Positions 8,940 to 17,194 are shown, numbered from the stretch's first letter. The stretch: 64,000 nucleotides of DNA from Streptomyces sp. NRRL S-455 (GCF_000717875.1 NZ_JOCT01000021.1:307147-371146), one strand, 5' to 3'. Numbers and translations: made by a program. Notes: generated by a model from the letters alone, not told the origin.

Positions 8940-9710
8940 TTACTTGGCCACATTCTGGGCCATGATGTAGAGGCCGAGGAGCACCAGGGCGGTACAGAGC
9001 ACCTTGTGGAATTGTTCCTCGGGTATGCTGCGGCGGATCTTGTTCCCGATCGACATGCCCAGAAGGGCGGGCGCCAGGGACACCACGGACATGGCGAGAA
9101 GGTTCGCGTCCAGGAGGTCCTGGGTGCGCAGCGACCAGGCGAGGGAAACCGTCGACAGTGTGAAGAGGATCCCCATGCTCTGGATCAACTGGTCCCGCAG
9201 CAGGCCGATCGACTGAAGATAGAAGACACCCGGGACGGCCGACGATCCGGTCATTCCCGTGAGGAATCCGTTGACGGCCCCGAGGAACGCGCCCACGGGG
9301 TGGTTCCACCACTTGTCACTGATGTTCACCCGCAGTCGGAACAGACCCAGAATCCCGTAGACGGCGAGGCCGACGCCGAGCAGGGCGGACATCACGTCCG
9401 CCCGGAAGTAGCTCAGCGTCAGCGCGCCCGACAGGGTGAACAAGGTGGCGGCCAGGAGAAACGGCCAGGTGAGATGGATGATCTTCCGGCCGTGGCCGCC
9501 GCGCACCGCCTGGAAAACGTTGGTCAGGAACGTCGGGATGATGATCAGCGCCTTGGCGGGCTGAATACCGATCGTCGCGGTGAGAATTCCGAGGACGACG
9601 GGCGGCAGGCCCAGGCCGGTCAGTCCCTTGAACAACCCACCTACGAAGAACGTGAGGACGATCAGTACGAAGGTGGTCAGTCGGAACGAGAAGGGGGCAG
9701 CGTCGATCAC
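8940..9710 (-). CDS. TauE/SafE family transporter
   Basis: Membrane exporter of 256 residues with about eight predicted transmembrane helices. It has the family's repeated motif architecture: an early GLFKGLTGLGLP and a second-half GAVNGFLTGMTGSSAVP. Members move sulfite, sulfonates or small organic acids. The GTG start overlaps the cupin stop (GTGA). A much larger open frame upstream is only GC-rich read-through. In the operon it would be the product or by-product exporter, and its family leaves room for a sulfur- or carboxylate-containing product. Confidence 0.85.
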   Translation of the reverse strand: MIDAAPFSFRLTTFVLIVLTFFVGGLFKGLTGLGLPPVVLGILTATIGIQPAKALIIIPTFLTNVFQAVRGGHGRKIIHLTWPFLLAATLFTLSGALTLSYFRADVMSALLGVGLAVYGILGLFRLRVNISDKWWNHPVGAFLGAVNGFLTGMTGSSAVPGVFYLQSIGLLRDQLIQSMGILFTLSTVSLAWSLRTQDLLDANLLAMSVVSLAPALLGMSIGNKIRRSIPEEQFHKVLCTALVLLGLYIMAQNVAK

Positions 9711-10234
9711 GGTGTGGCGGCGGCCCTCGGGTGCTCGGTCGCGATACCGCGGTCCGCGAAGCAGCGCAGCGCCTGCACCACGTCGGTTTGCTCCTCCACG
9801 GTCAGGACCTCCGGCTTCTCCGACGCGAAGCGGTCGGCGAGCTCGAGGATATCGGCCCTGCGATTCTCGATGTACACGTCGGCGTCCGCCACATGTGTCG
9901 CCGCGCGGTCGGCGACCTTCTCCGCGAGCCCCTCGGCGGGCGGCACGAAGTTGATGTCGAACGTGCCGATCTGGAGGAGGACGTACCGTGAGGGCGTCCC
10001 GACGGGTGCTCCGTTGACGAAGCGGTGCTTGTTCGTGCGGGGCACCTGGAAGACCTGTCCGGGAAGTACGGTGTACACCTCGCCGGCTTCGGGGAGTTCG
10101 ATGGCGATCTGTCCCCTGGAGCAGTACACCATGTCCGACACTTCGTTGTGGAAGTGGTAGGGAACGGCTTCGTGATCGAGGTTGAACAGGCTGACCCGTA
10201 ACCCGTCCTGATAGTAGAACTCTTTCATTTCCAT
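9707..10234 (-). CDS. Cupin domain protein
   Basis: Single-domain cupin of 175 residues. Metal-binding motif 1 is YHFHNEVSDMVYCSRG (His27, His29, with Glu31/Asp34 candidates). Motif 2 is PGQVFQVPRTNKHRFVNG with His70. The rest is helical. Such proteins are often non-heme iron or manganese enzymes acting on small molecules. It starts three bases after the flavoprotein stop and overlaps the exporter. In an operon with a heme-oxygenase-fold protein it recalls SznF, where an N-oxygenase domain is fused to a cupin that rearranges the product; no direct evidence for the same chemistry is visible. Confidence 0.8.
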   Translation of the reverse strand: MEMKEFYYQDGLRVSLFNLDHEAVPYHFHNEVSDMVYCSRGQIAIELPEAGEVYTVLPGQVFQVPRTNKHRFVNGAPVGTPSRYVLLQIGTFDINFVPPAEGLAEKVADRAATHVADADVYIENRRADILELADRFASEKPEVLTVEEQTDVVQALRCFADRGIATEHPRAAATP

Positions 10235-10237
10235 GGT

Positions 10238-12031
10238 TCAGCTCCCTGTTTCGGTGGTGATCAGCCCTGAGTCGTCCCGGGCGGTGGTGCGTTGCGGAAT
10301 GTCGGTCACGGCGTCGGCCCAGTCGGCGGCGACCTGCTCGGCGGCCTTCACGAAAGCTCCGGCGTAATTGTGCTCGTTCTGCCAGAACCTGACGGGGGAA
10401 CCGTAGGACGACAGATGCGGCGACGGTTCGAAAAGGTCCCCCACGCGCCTCGTCACCCGGTAGGTTCCCTTCGGGTCGAGGGCCAGCCCGCCGGTGACGT
10501 ACCCCGATTCCTCGTGGTGCACGATCTCGCCCCGCCGCAGGAGATTCCGCACCAGTGGCGAAGGATGTCTTTCCAGGTCGAAATCCTGGGTCTTGGCCCG
10601 TACCACGCAGTCGGCTCGCAGGCTGGAACTCTCTCCGGCGGTGGTCTCGTACGCGATCACGAATCCGCCGTCCTCGTGCACACTGACCGGTGGCACCGCA
10701 TAGCCGTGTTTCACGGTGGTCAGAACTCCGGCGTCCATGAGGGCGATCAACTTCTCCGCGTTCACCCTCGGCATCGGTACCGCCGTCCGAATGAAGTGCG
10801 TGTCGAGAAGGCGGTCGTACACGGCCTTGTCGCCGGGCTCCAGTTCCCGGTAGAAGCACATCCTCCGCGCCTTCAGGACAAGCGTGTAGACGGGATTGCC
10901 ATGACGAGAGTCCCGGAGGTCGCTTTCGAGTTTCTCCCTGGCCGAGGAGAACCGGGGCTTCTCGACGTCGGGCCACCCCAGCGCCCCGTCGGTCGCTCTG
11001 CGCAGATCCTTGTCCAGCAGGTCCAGAACGGGCTCGATCCTCAACTGCCCCTGGTGCTCGCTCCGGATACCGGCGAGGGCGTCCGGGGTGAGATGGGTCA
11101 GTTCATGGCCGGTGAGCGGGCCCCGGACGGGGGGAAAGAACCCGGAGCGCGATCCGGCGACGATGTGCAGCGGTTCCTCTCCCCCTCCCGACGGCGCCGG
11201 CCGGTAGGAGGCGACGTGTCCGTCGGCCGTGTACGTGAACTCGCCCTCGTCGCACAGGGTCATGATGGCGTCGATGCCGCTCGGCCCCATCCCCTGGACG
11301 TAGACCCGCGGACGCGCGCCCGGTGTCCGCCGTGACCGGAGACGGCCGGCTGTGACGGACCGGAGCCTGCCCGGCGGATAGGGCGCCGGGACGCACCCCT
11401 CGTGTTCCGCGAGCGCGTCGTTCTCCGTGGAGCGCCAGTGCCCGGTGCTCAGCAGCACCCGGTCGAGTCCGTCCAGGGTGAACTCGCGGCCGCTGCCGAG
11501 GTCACGGAGCAGGACGGAGAAGCCGTCCGGTGTCGTCCGCCCGTCGAGGACCTCGTGCCCCGTGTACTGCTGCACGTCGATCCCGTGGTCCCGGGCGATC
11601 TTCACGGCGTCCTGGAACCGGTGCTCCAGGTACAGGCCGAACAGGGCCCGTGGATAGAACTCGCCGTCCTCGGGCTTCCATTCCGTCAGCTCGATCCCGG
11701 GGTGGGTCTCCAGGATGAGTTCCGGATGGTCGGCGACGAGCCACGGCTTGTTCTCGGCGAGCCAGTCGACGAAGTCGTTGCCATGGATCCCCATGGTGCT
11801 CGCTTCGTTGTTGCACCGGTGCCCGAGTTGGGCGTTTTCCTTGGCGTAGGGGTATCCGGGGCCGTTCACGGGTCCCCGCTCCACTGTGGCGATCGTGATC
11901 GCGGAACGGGAGAGCGGGGACAGACGGCCTGGAACGCTCAGTTCTCGGACCAGATGCCACAGCGCGCAGGTACCGGCGAATCCGGTGCCGATGATGCAGT
12001 ATCTGACAGTTCCTACCGCGTTGGCTTTCAG
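10238..12031 (-). CDS. FAD/NAD(P)-binding oxidoreductase (NAD_binding_9 type), apparent CTG start
   Basis: Flavoprotein of about 597 residues. The N-terminal FAD motif RYCIIGTGFAGTCALWHL begins about ten codons after the proposed start. A second nucleotide motif, VYVQGMGPSGIDAIM, lies mid-protein, and LLSTGHW is nearby. Two dinucleotide sites are typical of class B flavin monooxygenases and the FAD-NAD(P)-binding family PF13454. Between the in-frame stop at 12050-12052 and the FAD motif there is no ATG, GTG or TTG. The best candidate is CTG at 12031, one base after the aminotransferase stop and seven bases after GGAG. Starting at the first GTG (11884) would delete the FAD site. Confidence 0.8.
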   Translation of the reverse strand: MKANAVGTVRYCIIGTGFAGTCALWHLVRELSVPGRLSPLSRSAITIATVERGPVNGPGYPYAKENAQLGHRCNNEASTMGIHGNDFVDWLAENKPWLVADHPELILETHPGIELTEWKPEDGEFYPRALFGLYLEHRFQDAVKIARDHGIDVQQYTGHEVLDGRTTPDGFSVLLRDLGSGREFTLDGLDRVLLSTGHWRSTENDALAEHEGCVPAPYPPGRLRSVTAGRLRSRRTPGARPRVYVQGMGPSGIDAIMTLCDEGEFTYTADGHVASYRPAPSGGGEEPLHIVAGSRSGFFPPVRGPLTGHELTHLTPDALAGIRSEHQGQLRIEPVLDLLDKDLRRATDGALGWPDVEKPRFSSAREKLESDLRDSRHGNPVYTLVLKARRMCFYRELEPGDKAVYDRLLDTHFIRTAVPMPRVNAEKLIALMDAGVLTTVKHGYAVPPVSVHEDGGFVIAYETTAGESSSLRADCVVRAKTQDFDLERHPSPLVRNLLRRGEIVHHEESGYVTGGLALDPKGTYRVTRRVGDLFEPSPHLSSYGSPVRFWQNEHNYAGAFVKAAEQVAADWADAVTDIPQRTTARDDSGLITTETGS

Positions 12032-12032
12032 C

Positions 12033-13313
12033 TCAGGGCTCCAGACGGCTCAGGGCATGCCTGATGCGTATGCCGGCTTGGCTCAGGACGGAACTCGTGC
12101 GGCCGCAGTTGATCCGCACGAAGTGGTCGAGGTCCTTCTCCGCCGCGAAGTGGCTGCCGCAGATCGTGGCGACCTTCGCCTCCTCCAGCAGGAACTGGTC
12201 GGCCGTGACGTAGCCGTGCTCCTGATAGGCGCGGGCGTAGCTCGACAGGTCGACGAAGAGGAAGTATCCCCCCTGGGGAGGCCTGACCCGCAGCGAGGGA
12301 ACGGCTTCCAGTTCGCGAAGCATGGCCTCCAGGTTCGTGCGTGCGGTCCTGGCCCTCGCCGTCGCCACTTCGTCCATCTCCGGCTGGAGCGCGATGTGCG
12401 TCGCCACTTGGCCGTAGGTGGACGCGAACGACGTGAGGTTGACCTGTGCCCGGGCGGCGGCCTCGACGATGTCCGTCGGCCCGCACAGATAACCGATCCG
12501 GTCCCCGTGCATGCCGTACGTCTTGCCGGGGCCGGTCACCGTCAGCGTCCAGGGCCGCATCGGGGAGAGGGTCCCGTCGGGGAGTGAGGCCTCGATGGCG
12601 GCGAACGTCTTGGCGCGGTCGCCCAGGACGTGGGCCTCGTAGGGGCAGTCGAACAGGACGTAGACCGGGCTCGCGCCGTCGGCCTCCCGCCGGAGGTTGT
12701 GCCGGGCGACGACCTGCGCCAGCGCGGAGAGTTCCTCCGTCGAGTAGATCTTGCCGGTCGGGTTGATGCAGTCGCCGAGCACAATGATCTTGGTGCGATC
12801 GGAGATCGCCTGCTCGAGCGCCGGCACCGTCAGCCCGTCCTCGGCCGTCACCAGGACCGTCTTCGGCAGGGCCTCGTGCAGCAGCACCATGTCCGAGTAG
12901 TGCGGCCAGTTGGGCACCGGGACGACGACCTCGTCGCCCGGGTCCAGCAGGGCGTGGAGCACCGCGGAGATCGAACCCTTCACGCCGCCGGGCGTCACCA
13001 GGATCTCGTTCTCCGGATCGAATTCGATCCCGTGCAGACGGCTCATACGCGCCGCGATGGATTCCCGCAGAAAGGGAAAACCCTTGACGGGAGCGAACGC
13101 GTGGATCACGTCGGGTTTCGTCCGGATGAAATCGATCACTCCGCGGTCGATCCGAGGATCGGCGGGCGTGTCCAGAGCGCCTATGCTGAGGTCGATTACC
13201 TGGTCCTCGGCGGCGATCCCGCTGTTCAGTGCTACGAGCTTGGCCGCGGTTCCGTGCGTCGCCGATTCCGGGATGTTCAGAACAGCGCTGGAAATTCCTC
13301 GGTTCTTCTGCAC
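12033..13313 (-). CDS. PLP-dependent aminotransferase class I/II
   Basis: Fold-type I PLP enzyme, 426 residues. Seen: the N-terminal strand region IDLSIGALDTP, the cofactor pocket TPGGVKGSISAVLHALL, INPTGKIYS (substrate/PLP Asn), VYVLFDCPYEAHV (PLP-ring Asp), the Schiff-base lysine in TVTGPGKTYGMHGDR, and the carboxylate-binding arginine region HFVRINCGR. GTG start at 13313. It lies 33 bases after the heme-oxygenase-fold gene and one base before the flavoprotein start. It would transaminate or otherwise process the amino-acid precursor of the island 1 product; the substrate is not predictable. Confidence 0.88.
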   Translation of the reverse strand: MQKNRGISSAVLNIPESATHGTAAKLVALNSGIAAEDQVIDLSIGALDTPADPRIDRGVIDFIRTKPDVIHAFAPVKGFPFLRESIAARMSRLHGIEFDPENEILVTPGGVKGSISAVLHALLDPGDEVVVPVPNWPHYSDMVLLHEALPKTVLVTAEDGLTVPALEQAISDRTKIIVLGDCINPTGKIYSTEELSALAQVVARHNLRREADGASPVYVLFDCPYEAHVLGDRAKTFAAIEASLPDGTLSPMRPWTLTVTGPGKTYGMHGDRIGYLCGPTDIVEAAARAQVNLTSFASTYGQVATHIALQPEMDEVATARARTARTNLEAMLRELEAVPSLRVRPPQGGYFLFVDLSSYARAYQEHGYVTADQFLLEEAKVATICGSHFAAEKDLDHFVRINCGRTSSVLSQAGIRIRHALSRLEP

Positions 13314-13346
13314 AGTCGTGTGGACTACCTCTCTGGAGTCACGGAG

Positions 13347-14105
13347 TCAGTTGGTGACGGCCTTGTGCATCGCGTTCCACATCTCCAACTGGATGTCCAG
13401 TGTCTCCGTCGCCGCGGCGGCGATGGCAGCCACGTCCGCCTCGCTGTGGCAATTGTTCACCACGCACTTCTTGGCGTCCGCGGCATGGCGCTCCTCGACC
13501 CCCTCGTCGCCCACGTGGACGTTGAAGTAGATCTCGACGTCGTGCACGAACTTGTCCTTCGGGAGGACCTTGTTGGTGTTGCGGAACGCCGTACGGCAGA
13601 TTTTGAGCATCCGGTCGGCGTGGGACTCCAGCGCCATCGCGACGCCCAGCATGCTGTGGTAGCTGGTGACCAGCAGGTCCAGCGTGCGCCGGCGGTACTC
13701 TAAGGTCTCCGGGATGACGAGCTTGCTGTCCCGCGCCTCCTTGACCAGCATCGGAGCCACGCCGAACTCGACCTGACCGTGCAGGTTGTGGGTGTTCTCC
13801 ATCAGTACTTCGTGGCAGTGCGCCGCGTTGCCGTCGCCGGTCTCCTCGTTGAGGATGTGCGAGAACAGGACCAGGGTGTCCATGTCGTCGTGGGCCGCCG
13901 CCTGGGCGCACACGTGGGCAATGCCCTTCACGGTTCCTTCGGTGCGGTGGTAGAAGTTCGCCCGATGGAATTCGAACGATTCGCCGGTCCAGGGCGTTCC
14001 CTCGAGGAGCTTGAAGTACTCGTTTTCGTAGACCGGGTGCCGGTCCAGGTCCTCGATGAGTGCGGTGACGGAGTCGTGGATGGTCGTGCTCGGAAACGTT
14101 GTCAT
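13347..14105 (-). CDS. Heme-oxygenase-fold diiron oxidase/oxygenase candidate (HDO, PF14518-like)
   Basis: All-helical protein of 252 residues resembling the iron-containing redox enzyme family (relatives: SznF central domain, BesC, UndA, CADD). Seen: the hallmark helix HILNEETGDGNAAHCHEVL (Glu87/88, His96/98), a mid-protein MALESHADRM (Glu160), and a final helix YFNVHVGDEGVEERHA (His197, Glu204, His207). Together these could supply a two-iron ligand set. The spacing in the last motif is longer than the usual HxxxDxxH, so ligation needs testing. The ATG at 14105 follows AGGAG by 11 bases; a GTG at 14117 sits inside the ribosome site. First gene of the island 1 operon and likely its key oxidant. 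Confidence 0.7.
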   Translation of the reverse strand: MTTFPSTTIHDSVTALIEDLDRHPVYENEYFKLLEGTPWTGESFEFHRANFYHRTEGTVKGIAHVCAQAAAHDDMDTLVLFSHILNEETGDGNAAHCHEVLMENTHNLHGQVEFGVAPMLVKEARDSKLVIPETLEYRRRTLDLLVTSYHSMLGVAMALESHADRMLKICRTAFRNTNKVLPKDKFVHDVEIYFNVHVGDEGVEERHAADAKKCVVNNCHSEADVAAIAAAATETLDIQLEMWNAMHKAVTN

Positions 14106-14915
14106 TCTCGTGTCCACTCCTGTTCAGGCGCGATGACCGGTGTGACGATTTCGCTGAGAAATGGCGCCGGGTAACGCGAATTCGCTGCAAAGCCGTCGCG
14201 ACCATCGTGACTCACGGATCTTTGGCTCCACAGGGCAGAAACTGGCCATCGCCCCGTCATATGCCGTTTGAGTCTGCGCGCACTTGAGTCGCGCGGAAAG
14301 CAGGACGCGGCTGGTCTGCGGGAACGCATGAGTCGTACGTTCATCAACAACGCGAATCAGGACAGGAACCGTGGTAGAGATCAGGACAGTGATCGCCAGG
14401 GGGCCCCGCGGGCGGGGAACTCCGCGCGGTCGCGGAGGTGTTCTCGGCCAAGGCGGCCATCCGGGAGGGAGACGGCCCCTCACCTGCGGGTTTCCGGCGT
14501 CGACGGGGGCGGGGATCGGAGTGGGCGCGTGTTCAACCATCGGGCCGGCGGGCGGTCGTCTTGATCGCGCTCTTGTGGGCGATGTGCGAGCGGATTGCGG
14601 AAGCAGATGGTCTAGACAGCCGGTGCGGAGGGCGATGACCTCGCCTTGTCCCTCGCGCCGGGCCCCGGCGGCCGCGGCGGTCGGGGCCACATGTGCGGCT
14701 TTCGACGCACAAGTGAACAGGAGGAGTACGCCGACGGTCTGGGCTGTGGTCGCGGGGGAGGGGTGTGCGGTCCCGCCGTTCGACACGCCCGGATGCGCGG
14801 GCAGCGTACGGCTACGGGCTTCCCGCGACGGGCCGAGCTGTGGCGTGACGGCGATGTGAACCGCCACGGGCGGATCTGACCGCCCCGTACCGTGCACGCG
14901 GTGCGGCGCAGCTCA
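14106..14915. other. Non-coding stretch upstream of the island 1 operon
   Basis: About 810 bases without a convincing gene. Open frames exist on both strands but are Arg/Pro/Ala-rich shadows with no recognisable domain. Reading leftwards from about 14300 towards the operon, GACTCAA occurs twice (complement of 14266-14290). The promoter for the operon must lie here. No clear -35/-10 pair or terminator could be fixed. Confidence 0.5.
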
Positions 14916-15932
14916 CTAGGGCACTTGCTCCCGTTCCAGGATCCCCGACTGCGCGATGAGATAGCCGAGTTGGGCGCGGCTGCCGCTGCCCAGAGCGGAG
15001 GCCAGTTTGGCGATGTGGGCCCGGCAGGTGCGGACGTTCATACCGAGGCGGCGGGCTATGGCCTCGTCGACATGACCCTCGACCAGGAGCTTGGCTATGG
15101 AGTACTGGATCTCCGTGATACCGCCTCGGGCGGTCTCGTAGGGGGTGCCCGTGCTCAGCGGCACCGAGCGGTCCCACAGGTACTCGAAGAGCTTGAGGAG
15201 GTAGCGGACGAGGCCGGGGTGGCGCAGCTCCAGGGCGACCTGCTGGTCGTCGCGCGCGGGGATGAAGGCGACGGACTCGTCGCAGATGATCAGGCGCTCG
15301 ACGAGTTCGTCGATGGTGCGGTACTCCGCCTTGCCGTTGGAGAGCTGTGCGGCATAGGCCAGTTGCTCGGGGTTGTAGCGGGCCGTGTGCTGGTAGAGGG
15401 TGCGGATCCGTACTCCGCGTTCGATCAGCGGCCGGTCGCGCTCCAGGCCGCGCAGCAGACTGCGCTCCGACATCCGGTCGCTCGGCTGGACGGTGAGCAT
15501 CTCCGCCTGGCACTGGCCGGTGGCCATGTTGAGTGCGGCGTTGATGCGTTCGCCGCCTTCCAGCACGGTGATGGAGTCACTGGTCGCGGCGAGCTGGGTC
15601 CCCAGGGCCATGAACGGCTGAAAGGTCTCCGTCAGGCCGGTCGCCAGGCGCCGGCGGTCGGCTATCTCCTTCTCCAGGGGGTTGAGTTGCCGGGACAGGG
15701 CGACCGCCGGGGGGATCGGCCGCAGCCATTCCGGGTCGTCCGGATCCGGGTGGAGCAGGGCGAACTCCATCAGGCAGGGGGCGGGTTCGGCGTCCGCTCG
15801 GGCGATGCGTCCGGCGCGCAGCGCGGCGGCATACAGACGGCTTGCGTCATCGCACCACTCGGTCATCCCATGGGGATGTGTCGCCTTCGTCTGATTCGCT
15901 GCCAAATCTCCACCCCCCAGGGTCCTGAACAT
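14916..15932 (-). CDS. LuxR-type regulator, right flank of island 1
   Basis: Paralog of the regulator at 6529-7557, with the same layout. It shares CLMEFALLHPDPDD near the N-terminus, AEMLTVQPSD, SVAFIPARDD and ALELRHPGLVRYLL, then a C-terminal LuxR helix-turn-helix (AIARRLGMNVRTCRAHIAKL, about residues 290-312). The frame starts at ATG 15932; an internal ATG at 15866 begins closer to conserved sequence and neither has a strong ribosome site. It is oriented towards the seven-gene operon and divergent from the small peptide gene at 16019, so it probably regulates one or both. The effector domain is unknown and may bind a small molecule. Confidence 0.85.
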   Translation of the reverse strand: MFRTLGGGDLAANQTKATHPHGMTEWCDDASRLYAAALRAGRIARADAEPAPCLMEFALLHPDPDDPEWLRPIPPAVALSRQLNPLEKEIADRRRLATGLTETFQPFMALGTQLAATSDSITVLEGGERINAALNMATGQCQAEMLTVQPSDRMSERSLLRGLERDRPLIERGVRIRTLYQHTARYNPEQLAYAAQLSNGKAEYRTIDELVERLIICDESVAFIPARDDQQVALELRHPGLVRYLLKLFEYLWDRSVPLSTGTPYETARGGITEIQYSIAKLLVEGHVDEAIARRLGMNVRTCRAHIAKLASALGSGSRAQLGYLIAQSGILEREQVP

Positions 15933-16018
15933 GCAGGAACATGATGCATCGATTGTGTGGCCATGACGTGCCCGAATGAGCCATCGTCGTACCTGACGGG
16001 GGAAAAGGGGACCTTCAA

Positions 16019-16234
16019 GTGAGGACGAAGCCGACTATGCGTAACAGAATGCTTCGCTCGGTGCTTGTCGCCGCCTTCTCCGCCGTTGCGGCCCTCGGCG
16101 CGCTGAGTGGCTTCTCCGATGTGAAGGACGAGGTTCGGGCGAACAGCAGCTGGCCGTCCGTTGCCGTGAACAGTGCCGACGGCACGAGCAACAGCAGTTG
16201 GCCGAGTTCCGGGGCAGCAGGATCCGGGAGCTGA
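16019..16234 (+). CDS. Small secreted peptide with repeated NSSWPS motif
   Basis: A 71-residue product. It has a basic N-terminus, a hydrophobic core LRSVLVAAFSAVAALGAL, then a short polar tail containing NSSWPS twice (about residues 42-47 and 58-63) and ending in Gly/Ser. The GTG at 16019 follows AAAGGGGA at a good distance; an ATG at 16037 would also leave a signal peptide. It ends two bases before the Rieske-like gene and is divergent from the LuxR-type regulator, so the three form a likely functional unit. It could be a peptide signal or precursor; no known family was recognised. Confidence 0.65.
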   Translation: MRTKPTMRNRMLRSVLVAAFSAVAALGALSGFSDVKDEVRANSSWPSVAVNSADGTSNSSWPSSGAAGSGS

Positions 16235-16236
16235 CC

Positions 16237-16572
16237 GTGACCACTCCACCCGACGACCGCTCCTTCCGCCGTGAGATGGCCACCGCCTACCGCTCCGGCT
16301 GGCACTTCATCGACCTGGTCACCGCCATCCCCCACGACGGTGACTCGCTGATGGTGACCGTGTTCGGAGAGCCGGTGGTCGTCACGCGGGACGAGGACGG
16401 AGACGTACGGGCGTACCGGTGTCTGCGGCGGCCTCGGGGGGCGCCGCAGCCCGTCAGGTGCGCCGTACGGTACGGAATGATCTTTGTGAACCTGGACCAG
16501 CGGGACCACCAGCAGGTGGAGGCCGACTCGCCTGCCCCGAGGACCATCTCTGCCACCCCCCGCAGTGCCTGA
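16237..16572 (+). CDS. Rieske-like protein lacking the iron-ligand histidines
   Basis: 111 residues from a GTG preceded by GGGAG at six bases. The segment VTVFGEPVVVTRDEDGDVRA ... GMIFVNLDQ matches the frame of a Rieske domain from ring-hydroxylating oxygenases. Where CxH and CxxH should hold the 2Fe-2S cluster, the protein has CLRRPRGA and CAVRYG: both cysteines remain but both histidines are arginine. It therefore should not bind a normal Rieske cluster. The N-terminus FRREMATAYRSGWHFIDLV is amphipathic. It forms a two-gene unit with the secreted peptide. Role unknown; regulatory or partner protein is possible. Confidence 0.65.
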   Translation: MTTPPDDRSFRREMATAYRSGWHFIDLVTAIPHDGDSLMVTVFGEPVVVTRDEDGDVRAYRCLRRPRGAPQPVRCAVRYGMIFVNLDQRDHQQVEADSPAPRTISATPRSA

Positions 16573-16615
16573 CGCGATTCCCCCGTCGTAAAGATCGCTC
16601 AGGTGCTTCCCCCCC

Positions 16616-16656
16616 GCAGCGGCGTCACCGTGACCTGAACACGGTGACGCCGCTGC
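16616..16656 (+). terminator. Long perfect hairpin terminator
   Basis: A 17-bp perfect inverted repeat (16616-16632 and 16640-16656) with a 7-base loop, placed between the Rieske-like gene and the convergent oxidoreductase. It can serve both directions. Confidence 0.85.
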
Positions 16657-16739
16657 AGTTTCTGGGGATATTTCCCGGTATCAACCCAGTCGCGCGGTGG
16701 CTGGAACCAGTCGATCACCGGTGTGGATATTCACTTCTG

Positions 16740-17156
16740 TCAACCTCGCCCCATGGCGCGCGTCAGCTGTATCTCGATCACCACGCGCGCCGGATTCGGT
16801 GACGGCGTCCTTCCGTAGCGCTCCGCGTAGCGCCGCTCCGCCTCCGCGACCCGGTCCGGGTCGCTGTGGACGAAGGCCCGGCCCTCCAGCGTCGCCCACC
16901 GGCGGCCCTCCATCTGGCAGACGGCGACCGTCGCTCCCCGCTCCCCGGCCGCCAGCACGTGCCGCACCTTCGCGCTCGCCTTGTTGGCGATCACCCGAGC
17001 CAGACGGGCCGCGGGATCGTATGTGACTCCGACGGGTACTACGTGCGGGGTGCCGTCCGGGCGGAGAGTCGTCAGGGTGCACACGTGCCGTTCCCGCCAG
17101 AAGCTGAGGTACGGCGGGTCCGGAGCGCCCGGATCCACGGAGTACTTGGTCGCCAT
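16740..17156 (-). CDS. Pyridoxamine-phosphate-oxidase-fold protein, probably F420-dependent
   Basis: Split-barrel flavin/deazaflavin-binding protein of 138 residues, cytosolic. Motifs: YLSFWRERHVCTLTTLRPDGTPHVVPVG (first strands; here two joined motifs, residues about 16-43), RVIANKASAKVRHV and VAVCQMEGRRWATLEGRA. The length and ANKxSAKV motif fit the actinobacterial PPOX-class F420-dependent family rather than PdxH. It is divergent from clpB, with the HAIR operator in the shared 147-base gap, so its own promoter lies close to a heat-shock operator. Substrate unknown. Confidence 0.75.
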   Translation of the reverse strand: MATKYSVDPGAPDPPYLSFWRERHVCTLTTLRPDGTPHVVPVGVTYDPAARLARVIANKASAKVRHVLAAGERGATVAVCQMEGRRWATLEGRAFVHSDPDRVAEAERRYAERYGRTPSPNPARVVIEIQLTRAMGRG

Positions 17157-17194
17157 GTAACGGAACCTAGCTCCCTCGGGCCTCCCGCACCGGC

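Noticed and set aside
11884..11886. GTG at 11884 as the start of the island 1 flavoprotein
   Set aside because: It would remove the FAD-binding motif that is intact just upstream in the same frame.
14124..14897. Open frames on both strands in the gap between the island 1 operon and its regulator
   Set aside because: No domain, no plausible ribosome site, Arg/Pro/Ala-rich; treated as non-coding.
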